Assembly: GCA_041648175.1 (NCBI GenBank) | Contig: JBAZPO010000007.1 | Coordinates: 132,310-196,309, forward strand | Length of the DNA stretch: 64,000 nt | Direction of reading: 5' to 3' | Origin: Desulfobaccales bacterium | GTDB taxonomy: Bacteria; Desulfobacterota; Desulfobaccia; Desulfobaccales; 0-14-0-80-60-11 | Shown here: positions 9,431 to 16,382 of the stretch, in pieces | Numbering within the stretch: the stretch's first letter is position 1 | Layout of the letters: every line of letters begins with the position of its first letter | The notes under the pieces: generated by a model | What the model was told of the DNA's origin: nothing | The model's input: only the letters and a program-made list of their open reading frames with translations | Database searches by the model: none | Program-made: the position numbers and the translations under genes

Positions 9431-10729
9431 TCAGGATGATACGCGGATAGGAACCGCTCCCTGTTCATGGAGCGGGATGGATCCGAACCATATTTCTTTG
9501 CAGACTTCAAAACTTGACCGGTAACCACCGCTGTCAATAGTGTGCGTTGCTGACGTTACCCGATACAGCCCGCTGAATTTCTCTCCCAAGCCCTCCAGGC
9601 GCAAGACTTTTCCAGGAATCATGCGGGGGTTGCCCACGGTACTCCCTGAACCGGTTAGGCGTTTGTTAAGTAATGGAATGAGCTTGCCGAGAATCACCCG
9701 GGGGGCAGTGGCCAGAGTCAACTGTTCGTCCACCAGGGTCCAGCTGGACTCAGGCGATGATTCCTCCAGGGATTTCTCTTTCTTTGGGGGAGATGTTCCA
9801 CTTCCTTGATCTTTCTCCCTGGATGCTGCAAGCGCCTCGGGCGTCTGGGACATACTGCCCGGAAGGCCGAAGCCGGAGGTAATTCCCAGTTCAAGTTCCT
9901 GTCTGTCCCAGTTATAGGATACATTGATGGTGAATTCAGTCTTAATGGAGGACAGCCAAATGGTAGCTGAAATACCGGCGATCTGGCCCACATTGCTCAG
10001 ACGCGGCGAGAAATCGATGAGTGATTGTCCATACCTCAGCGTCACGTCAGGGCTTAGGTGATCTAGTGGCGACATGAAACGGAGTTTGTAGCCGCTGAAC
10101 TCACCTGAGTGATCAATCATCATCTCCCAGCCATTCTCAGCCGCAATCCGCCTCAGGAAATCAAAATCACTTTCGCTTGCCTGTTTTCGAATAATTTTTT
10201 GGGTCTCTTCGGCATCATCCCAGGCGGCGTAGGTGGCCGCACCACCGAGCAGGACTGCCAGGGCAGCCCCAATGGGGTCGGTTACGGGGAGTAGTCCGTG
10301 TTCCAAGGAGACCATCCCCAGCACGCCCACATCGGGTATCGGGCGATTCCCATATGAACCAACCGGGATGGCAAACCAGCGGGCCTTTCTGCCCCTCTGG
10401 AGGCGGAGCCGGCGGTCCTGTGCCGCCACCGTGAGTGTTGGCGTGCCGCTTGCCGGAAAACTGGCGTTTTGACTGACGATCTCTCCCGCAAAGAGCTGCG
10501 TCAGCGGATCAGGCGCATAACCCATCGACAGAACCAAGCTCTTGTCCATGACCAACAGCGGGTGATCTAGCCAGCGGAGATTTTCATTCACCAATGTCAA
10601 TTCGACCCGATCAGCCGCATCAAGGCTGGACTGAAAAGTGACGCTGCTGATAGAGGCGCGCAACTCCGATGGGATCGGCAGATTATTTATTACTACCTTG
10701 AATTCGGGGGCATAAAGTAAGTTCGCCAT
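9431..10729 (-). CDS. Spike hub protein, gp27/gene D-like
   Basis: A protein of 432 residues. It begins MANLLYAPEFKVVINNLPIP, and the segment SSVTFQSSLDAADRVELTLVNE is typical of the phage late-control gene D/VgrG N-terminal hub. Later motifs include IRKQASESDFDFLRRIAAENG, the conserved gp27 helix. The region around residues 300-335 is charged and serine-rich and may be a flexible loop. The ATG overlaps the stop of the LysM gene (TAATG), so translation is coupled. Known role: a trimeric hub that links the tube to the needle. It forms a two-gene spike with the downstream V-like gene. Confidence 0.9.
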   Translation of the reverse strand: MANLLYAPEFKVVINNLPIPSELRASISSVTFQSSLDAADRVELTLVNENLRWLDHPLLVMDKSLVLSMGYAPDPLTQLFAGEIVSQNASFPASGTPTLTVAAQDRRLRLQRGRKARWFAIPVGSYGNRPIPDVGVLGMVSLEHGLLPVTDPIGAALAVLLGGAATYAAWDDAEETQKIIRKQASESDFDFLRRIAAENGWEMMIDHSGEFSGYKLRFMSPLDHLSPDVTLRYGQSLIDFSPRLSNVGQIAGISATIWLSSIKTEFTINVSYNWDRQELELGITSGFGLPGSMSQTPEALAASREKDQGSGTSPPKKEKSLEESSPESSWTLVDEQLTLATAPRVILGKLIPLLNKRLTGSGSTVGNPRMIPGKVLRLEGLGEKFSGLYRVTSATHTIDSGGYRSSFEVCKEIWFGSIPLHEQGAVPIRVSS

Positions 10730-11424
10730 TATTGGTAGGTTTCTCCGGTCTCAGGGTCCCGGAAGGGCAACTGGGGAATAATCAGCTGAGTTCCGGGGGC
10801 CAGGCAGCGCGGGTCATCCAGGCCGTTACGCAAAGCTATGGGCCGCCACAGCTTGGGGTTACCGAAGGTGCGCCAGGCAATGGAACTGATGGTTTCTCCC
10901 TCTTCGACCATATGAAGCTTTGAGTAATCGGAAGTCTCTCGCTTAATTTCTTTGGCCTCAAGATCGATATTGCAAAATTCATTGAAGGTAACCTGGACGC
11001 GGGCTCTGACTGGTGTGCCGTCTGGGAGGAACATCGTGAAGCGTTGGCTGGCGCGGGCCAGGACGCAGGTAAACGACAGAGACGCCCAGGTAAAGAGAAG
11101 CGTAGGAGGGGCATGAGTGGTGGGGTCGATATCCATGAGCCTGGTGATTTTTGACAACTGCTGGCGCACATCCTCCCCGGCCCGGTTGATCACCCGGCTG
11201 GCTTCCCGGTGCTCTTCGTATGTATCTATGAACAATTCCATTTCCAGTGTCTGCATATTGCCATGCACGAATTGAATGATGGGCGCCCTGAGCCCGGGCA
11301 CGGCAATTTGGGCAAAGTTGTTGTCCCGATTAACCGTATATTCTTCGGGATTGAACATCACATGGATTTCTTCTTCTGTGACATTATTCTTAATGACTGA
11401 AATGACTGCCCTTTCCAGTGCCAT
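10729..11424 (-). CDS. LysM-containing tube adaptor protein (Afp7-type)
   Basis: A protein of 231 residues. The N-terminus (VMFNPEEYTVNRDNNFAQIA) is typical of contractile-tail CIS tube/adaptor proteins. Residues about 170-218 form a LysM domain (EEGETISSIAWRTFGNPKLW, then PGTQLIIPQLP). In the Afp/PVC lineage this protein joins the inner tube to the spike hub. LysM modules in phage tails are structural rather than cell-wall binding in several studied cases (family knowledge). It sits directly upstream of the hub gene and overlaps it by one base, which supports a hub-tube connector role. Confidence 0.9.
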   Translation of the reverse strand: MALERAVISVIKNNVTEEEIHVMFNPEEYTVNRDNNFAQIAVPGLRAPIIQFVHGNMQTLEMELFIDTYEEHREASRVINRAGEDVRQQLSKITRLMDIDPTTHAPPTLLFTWASLSFTCVLARASQRFTMFLPDGTPVRARVQVTFNEFCNIDLEAKEIKRETSDYSKLHMVEEGETISSIAWRTFGNPKLWRPIALRNGLDDPRCLAPGTQLIIPQLPFRDPETGETYQ

Positions 11425-11425
11425 G

Positions 11426-12160
11426 TTACGGCCTCCCCAACCGTTCGCGCTGGGCGGCGATCCGGCGGTCGATGGCTTGAATTACCTGTTCAGTCAGATG
11501 ATTCAGATCCAGGGAAGCCTCGGATGAGCTTCGTGCCCTCTGAGGTTCCTGCGGCTTTTTCCGCCGATACAAGGGCCCCTGGTCTTCTTCAGTCCTGGAC
11601 AGGCGCCAGTCAGGCCCTGCCGGCAATAATCGCCGGAAGATTCTTGGCATTGTCTGGTATTCTGTTTCGTCCAGCACCCTTGGCCGATTTGCCGGTGCCT
11701 CGGGATGGGTGGTTCTTCTTCCCCTGAAATACTGCATTCCGGGAGGCAGTTCGACCCTCTCAAAACGAGGCTCCGGGAGGCGAACTATGTCCCCGGGTGC
11801 CCTCGCAGCCAGATGACGGACTGATATCTGCTTAATAAACCTTTCCAGGATTTCCTTCTCTACCAGAGACCTTAGGTGCGGCAAGGGACGATCAGAGGAA
11901 GATGTCGAACCAAGATGCCACTGGAGCAGGGCAAAACGTAACCGGGGCGCAATGTGGAAATTAAGGAAATGGTAGCTGGCTTCACCTCGGTCAGGCAGCC
12001 TGAACACCAGAGCGGTCATGGGCCAGGGTTGGTGGAAGTGCACATAACGGCCGATGATGCCACGGACAAAATCTGCTGCCCGGTTGCATGCAGCGATCCT
12101 GCGGACTATAGGCCTCCATGGTGCGGTTATGCTCATCTCTGGAGAAGTTATCGTGCCCAT
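11426..12160 (-). CDS. eCIS-associated hypothetical protein
   Basis: A protein of 244 residues starting MGTITSPEMSITAPWRPI. I do not recognise a named domain. It is arginine-rich overall, with a basic middle (about 150-225: FRGRRTTHPEAPANR, RRKKPQEPQRARSSS) and a C-terminal amphipathic helix (LTEQVIQAIDRRIAAQRERL). It stops 2 bases before the LysM gene and lies just after the DUF6760-like gene, within the tail assembly genes. It may be a chaperone or assembly factor, by position only. Genes of similar size in this position in eCIS loci usually diverge quickly. Confidence 0.7.
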   Translation of the reverse strand: MGTITSPEMSITAPWRPIVRRIAACNRAADFVRGIIGRYVHFHQPWPMTALVFRLPDRGEASYHFLNFHIAPRLRFALLQWHLGSTSSSDRPLPHLRSLVEKEILERFIKQISVRHLAARAPGDIVRLPEPRFERVELPPGMQYFRGRRTTHPEAPANRPRVLDETEYQTMPRIFRRLLPAGPDWRLSRTEEDQGPLYRRKKPQEPQRARSSSEASLDLNHLTEQVIQAIDRRIAAQRERLGRP

Positions 12161-12170
12161 TCTCTCTGGC

Positions 12171-12374
12171 CTATTCTGTGGTGTTCACCCTTTGATTTAT
12201 CCTCGATATCTCTTCCACCCATCGGCGTCTATCGCTATGCTCGAGGTTAAGGATGACCTCGGGCGACCAGTGGAAATGATAGGCGATAAAGGCTACCTCC
12301 TCGTACAGCTCTTTGAGGGGGTAGCCTATGACCCCCCCGGGCTGTTCAAACTCACTTCGAACTGATGCGCACAC
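12171..12374 (-). CDS. Small eCIS protein, DUF6760-like
   Basis: The conserved core is GYPLKELYEEVAFIAYHFHW followed by SPEVILNLEHSDRRRWVEEI. This matches the short DUF6760-type proteins found between tube and hub genes in contractile systems. The start is unclear. The first in-frame start codon is a GTG at 12374, which would overlap the upstream gene by 49 bases, while family members begin close to the GYP motif, where only non-standard codons (GTC, ATA) are present. Translation may be re-initiated at the upstream stop, which lies next to a G-rich stretch. Function is unknown; probably tail assembly. Confidence 0.75.
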   Translation of the reverse strand: MCASVRSEFEQPGGVIGYPLKELYEEVAFIAYHFHWSPEVILNLEHSDRRRWVEEISRINQRVNTTE

Positions 12375-12691
12375 TTCGGGCAGACGGCCTCAAGTGTGGG
12401 TTTTCCCCTGCTGTTGATTTGATTGTAGAGTGCCTGCAAGTAAGCCAGGTCAGCCACATAAAGATTTTCGATGACCTGCGTGGTCATGGGGGTCACTGAT
12501 CCTAATTTGGCTATCACCCGGGAAAGGAGAATTATAACCAGGTATGCCTGGTTTGCCTGTACTCGCGGGTCCTTCAGGGGGAGGATTTCATCTGCGGCGG
12601 TGGCTAGGCGCATAACCCCTTTCTGGTGCAGGTTCCCCTCCGAGTCCACATAGCCCAGGGGTAGGGTGAATTCAAATTCCGTTTGCAGCAT
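12326..12691 (-). CDS. Tail assembly/baseplate-type protein with CPKC motif
   Basis: A protein of 121 residues that begins MLQTEFEFTLPLGYVDSEG, a type seen in T4-like baseplate and tail assembly proteins of injection systems. A zinc-ribbon-like half site, CPKCAHQF, is present at Cys104 and Cys107. Only one CxxC pair is visible, so metal binding would need dimerisation or a partner. The stop codon lies inside the reading frame of the next small gene. The gene follows the tube gene by 2 bases, the normal position for a tail-tube chaperone (inference). Confidence 0.82.
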   Translation of the reverse strand: MLQTEFEFTLPLGYVDSEGNLHQKGVMRLATAADEILPLKDPRVQANQAYLVIILLSRVIAKLGSVTPMTTQVIENLYVADLAYLQALYNQINSRGKPTLEAVCPKCAHQFEVSLNSPGGS

Positions 12692-12693
12692 GA

Positions 12694-13131
12694 CTATTTC
12701 ACCCTTTCGACCTTCTCATGGGCCAACTCCAGAGTTTCGATGGCCACATCATTGCCTTCAGCGGTTAAGTTGGGGCTGTCGTATTTACTGGGCCAGGCGT
12801 CGGTAAAATTCCACCGGGCCACTTCGACACCCTGTCGGTCCAGGCAAATAATGGAGCCGCTCTTCCGTTGGACGTTTCCCAAGATAGCCTGGCGGTGCCA
12901 ATTATACAGCTCCATATCGTCCGTTATCCCCCATTTGAGGACAATATTGCTGTACTTGGTGAGACCGGGGAGCTTTCGCATCGTCGTGTTTTCTCCGCCC
13001 TCCCGGTGTTCCACCACGTCGATGGTGGAGTCGAACCCCGAGACCTCGTGAAAGGCGGCGCGTATAATGCCATCAATCTCCACCATGAAATTGAAATTCA
13101 TGAATGGGTCTATTCGTCTTCCCGTTACCAT
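12694..13131 (-). CDS. Inner tube protein (gp19/Hcp-like)
   Basis: A protein of 145 residues. MNFNFMVEIDGIIRAAFHEV opens the typical phage tail-tube fold, followed by SGFDSTIDVVEHREGG and LPGLTKYSNIVLKWGITDD. The length fits the T4 gp19-like tube family. It should assemble into stacked hexamers that form the rigid inner conduit (family knowledge). Only one tube gene is seen here, while Afp/PVC clusters carry several paralogues. It lies directly after the sheath gene in the same direction. Confidence 0.95.
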   Translation of the reverse strand: MVTGRRIDPFMNFNFMVEIDGIIRAAFHEVSGFDSTIDVVEHREGGENTTMRKLPGLTKYSNIVLKWGITDDMELYNWHRQAILGNVQRKSGSIICLDRQGVEVARWNFTDAWPSKYDSPNLTAEGNDVAIETLELAHEKVERVK

Positions 13132-13149
13132 GGTGTTATCCTCTCCGGG

Positions 13150-15345
13150 TTACGATTCGGTGACTTCCGAGCCACCCTCCCAGATGCCGATGTGCAAAAT
13201 GATAAATTCCGCCGGATAGGTGGGGCGCACGCCCACCTCAATGTTCAGCCGTCCCAGAGCCTGTTCGGCAAAAGGATTTAGCGCTTCGTCAATCCGGACA
13301 TAAAAAGCCTTGTCCGCGGTTTCCCCGAACAATGCCCCGCTCCGCCAGACGCGGGTGAGGAAGTCGGAAATGGAACGCTTTAATTTTTCCCAGAGCTGCA
13401 AATTATTAGGCTTGAAGAGGGCCCAGCGAATTCCTTCTTTTATGGACTCCTCGATGAAAAGCAGGAGACGGCGGATATTGACATACTGCCAGTTGCGGTC
13501 TTGAGTGGTGATGGTCCTGGCCCCCCAGACCACGGTGCCTTGACCACGGAAAACCCGCAGCGCGTTGACCCCGTAATTGATGTTGAGGGGACCTTGTTCT
13601 GCATCGGTGAGAAGGCGCTCCAGGCCCACGGCTCCGCGGATATTGGTATTGGCCGGGGCCTTATGCACCCCTTCCCGGGCATCAGTCCGGGCATAGACGC
13701 CGGCCAGGTGCCCCGAGGGAGGCCAGAGTTCTAACCCCCCGGTTACGGGATTAATAACCTGGATCCAGGGGTAATACAGGGCCGCGAAGCCAAACTCGGA
13801 AGCCAGGCCATCACTCTGTTTCCTGATGCCTTTGTCCAGCCCGGCCTTGGGCTCTGAATCTAAAATGCCAAAGCGGTCCCACATCGTTTCACAGTGGTCG
13901 ATCACCGCTTTCTGCACATTCTGGCCCGTGAAGCCCGGGACGCAGACCAGGGCCACTTCATCATAAGGTTTAAGCAAATCCAGATATTGTTCCGGCTTCC
14001 CCTTGATTAAACCCTGCGCTGCATTCCGATCATCAGCAGCACCGTCAGCCAGATTGTAGAGCTTAGCCACCGGCCTGAGATCCGCCGGCAAAGGTGAAGG
14101 CGGATCTGCAGACTCTTCGAGGCTCACCAGTTGAGAGGCCACCACCTGCTGCCAAAAATAGGGGTGAGCCCGGTTCATGGAAAGTTGCGCAAAGGATTCG
14201 ACAATTTTTTTTGGATTGCTCGTGTCCCGGATGATCAGATCGAATTCCAGGGAGCCGACCGTCGGCGGGACGGCGGCATTTTCCAAGGAATATGTATTCG
14301 CCAGGCCGTCTCTTATAGTAATGGTATCGCCGGCGACGGACTCGACGGTGACGATTTCCTCCGTTCCTGGATCCGCAAGGTTGAACTTCAAGGCGGTACC
14401 CTTCGGCAGGGCCTGCCTCAGGTTGAGGGCTGCGGGCGTTGCCACCCTGAAGGCGCGCTGGCCGGAAGCCAGATCATCGGAACGCACATCAGTGAAGGCC
14501 ACCACTCCGGGCAATGGGGTTTCCAGGATAAGCTTATCGTTGCCCTCTATGGCCTTCAGCAATGCCTGCTGGGAGGCTTCCCCGGCTTTTTTCACCAATA
14601 GACGGTCGCCTGGTGCAAACCCTTTCAGGTTGTCCACCGTCAAGGTCTGGCGATCGGCGTCAAGAGTTGTAATTTTGGCTCCGGCCCGGACTACTGCCAG
14701 CAATCCGGCGGAGATCACCTCACCCCCGATGAAAACAACGTTTCCGGGCACGGCACCGGCCAGAACCAGTTGGTCATTCCCCTGGGGCTCTGCCACCAGC
14801 ACCGTTGCTCTATCGGTTTCTTTGACCAGGGCAATGACTTCGCCGCCGCTGAACCCCTGAATATCCCTCACCGTGATGGTTCGCCGGTCTACGGAAAGGC
14901 CAGTGATTGCATTTTTGCTGGGAAAAATCTTTTCCAGCATGGTGGCCAGACGGCTGCTTTCCTGTACCTGCACCGTCAGGGCGTTGCCTTGCGGCCCTTC
15001 CGCCAGGGCCCGGGCCACCAGGATGGGTTTGTTGCCGGCCTGGTGGCTGTCCAGGTTAGCCGCCGAATTCTGGCCACTGCCGACTCTGACGACGTAACAG
15101 GCGGTGCCGCCGTTGAGGAAAAAACCGTAAACCGCCGGCGCCAGGTAACTGGGGGGCTGCTCCACCAGAATGTCGCCAAACTTCTTTTTGAAACCATCCC
15201 AGCTCTGGATCAGGGTGGGCTTCTCCAGGGGCCCGCAGGCGGCGGTGCCGATGAAGGCCGCGGTGCTGGTGCCCACCCCCTCGATGGGAGCGCCGGGAGC
15301 AAATTCGTCGACGTAAACTCCCGGATAAGAAACTTGGACCGGCAT
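13150..15345 (-). CDS. Contractile tail sheath protein
   Basis: A protein of 731 residues with an AAGGAGG ribosome site upstream of the ATG. The start (QVSYPGVYVDEFAPGAPIEG, then GVGTSTAAFIGTA) and the C-terminus (RITTQDRNWQYVNIRRLLLF-like region, FNPFAEQALGRLNIEVGV-like end) are the phage tail-sheath signature. Residues about 140-285 contain two copies of a beta-rich unit (VDRRTITVRDIQGFSGG and ADRQTLTVDNLKGFAPG), an insertion that makes it longer than usual sheaths. Sheath contraction drives the inner tube outward. A single sheath gene is present, a simpler layout than Afp2-4. Confidence 0.95.
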   Translation of the reverse strand: MPVQVSYPGVYVDEFAPGAPIEGVGTSTAAFIGTAACGPLEKPTLIQSWDGFKKKFGDILVEQPPSYLAPAVYGFFLNGGTACYVVRVGSGQNSAANLDSHQAGNKPILVARALAEGPQGNALTVQVQESSRLATMLEKIFPSKNAITGLSVDRRTITVRDIQGFSGGEVIALVKETDRATVLVAEPQGNDQLVLAGAVPGNVVFIGGEVISAGLLAVVRAGAKITTLDADRQTLTVDNLKGFAPGDRLLVKKAGEASQQALLKAIEGNDKLILETPLPGVVAFTDVRSDDLASGQRAFRVATPAALNLRQALPKGTALKFNLADPGTEEIVTVESVAGDTITIRDGLANTYSLENAAVPPTVGSLEFDLIIRDTSNPKKIVESFAQLSMNRAHPYFWQQVVASQLVSLEESADPPSPLPADLRPVAKLYNLADGAADDRNAAQGLIKGKPEQYLDLLKPYDEVALVCVPGFTGQNVQKAVIDHCETMWDRFGILDSEPKAGLDKGIRKQSDGLASEFGFAALYYPWIQVINPVTGGLELWPPSGHLAGVYARTDAREGVHKAPANTNIRGAVGLERLLTDAEQGPLNINYGVNALRVFRGQGTVVWGARTITTQDRNWQYVNIRRLLLFIEESIKEGIRWALFKPNNLQLWEKLKRSISDFLTRVWRSGALFGETADKAFYVRIDEALNPFAEQALGRLNIEVGVRPTYPAEFIILHIGIWEGGSEVTES

Positions 15346-15399
15346 GATTTTTCCTCCTTCCGTCTGGTGCGCCGGGGTCCGTGTGCCCTGGCCGAAATT

Positions 15400-16269
15400 T
15401 TAGGTGAACTTCAGGTCGTAGTTGCCCGTGGACGACGGCACCTGAATGGGCCGGGCCGGAGGCTCCGGCCGGCCGGCGGCCCGCCAGCGCAGGCGGTAAT
15501 TTCCAGGTGGCAGTAACCCGAAAATGAAGCAGCCGTCACTGGCCGTTTGGGTGGCTCCTAGAGCCTCGCCTCCGGGCGTTTCTAATTGCACCCAAGCTTC
15601 GGCCACCGGCGCCGGCGGATCGACAGTGGCATCGAGCACACAACCCCCCACCTGAATAAGTCTCTCTTCCGTTCCCGGCTGGTCCTGTTGGCCGTATCGG
15701 GAAATTAGGCTGGTGACCATGCGGGTGGGCTTCTGCTCGGGGATCCCCAGGTCCATGGCGATAGTCACCACCAGGGTGAAGGCGGGTCGGGGTGGGATGC
15801 CCAGGGCGCTCCAGAAGGCCCCGTCGGAGTGCTTGCCGTCCAGTTGGGCCGCCATGGCGGGCGGCGGATAAGGCTGCTTGGCCAGATCGCCCGCGAGGAA
15901 TTTATCAGGGATGGTGCCGAAGCGGCTGAGCCACTGGAGCGCAGCCCCGAGCAGCTTGTGCTCTTTGTTGGTCTTGAGATCCCCGCTCACATTGGGGTCA
16001 GCCCAGGCCGTCACCAGATAGGTGCAGTCCACCCGGATGGGCGGCAGCCGACGCTGGAAAAGCTGCAAACCCACTTGCTCCAGGTAGGGCGCCGGTTCGC
16101 GCCGCTTGCGGTTTTCCTTCACTTCATAGAGAAAGAGGTTCAAGGTATCTTTTTTCCAATTAAAAGTCTTATCCGGGGTAACAAAACTGACCGCGACATC
16201 ATCGAGATCCGGAAGCACCTCCGAGTCCCCCACTATGGCTATAAGAGTGTCGTCAAGGTTTTGGAACAT
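15400..16269 (-). CDS. DUF4255 protein (Pvc16/tail terminator-like) with carboxypeptidase-regulatory-like domain
   Basis: A protein of 289 residues from the ATG at 16269; an in-frame TTG six bases upstream is possible. Residues 1-190 match the DUF4255 pattern: LDDVAVSFVTPDKTFNW, NLFLYEVKENRKRREPAPYL and PIRVDCTYLVTAWA. The C-terminal 80 residues form a beta-sandwich of the carboxypeptidase regulatory-like type (GCVLDATVDPPAPVAEAWVQ and LLPPGNYRLRWRAAGRPEP). DUF4255 proteins cap the tube/sheath in Afp16-like systems (family knowledge). It lies between the effector-like gene and the sheath. Confidence 0.88.
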   Translation of the reverse strand: MFQNLDDTLIAIVGDSEVLPDLDDVAVSFVTPDKTFNWKKDTLNLFLYEVKENRKRREPAPYLEQVGLQLFQRRLPPIRVDCTYLVTAWADPNVSGDLKTNKEHKLLGAALQWLSRFGTIPDKFLAGDLAKQPYPPPAMAAQLDGKHSDGAFWSALGIPPRPAFTLVVTIAMDLGIPEQKPTRMVTSLISRYGQQDQPGTEERLIQVGGCVLDATVDPPAPVAEAWVQLETPGGEALGATQTASDGCFIFGLLPPGNYRLRWRAAGRPEPPARPIQVPSSTGNYDLKFT

Positions 16270-16382
16270 GGGCAATAGGTCTTTTTTGATTTAGTCGCAT
16301 CATTATTTTCTGTCGATGCTTAGCTCAACATGAGCAATATTATTGCTTTGAAATAAATTATTTTTAATTACACCTTTTATCT

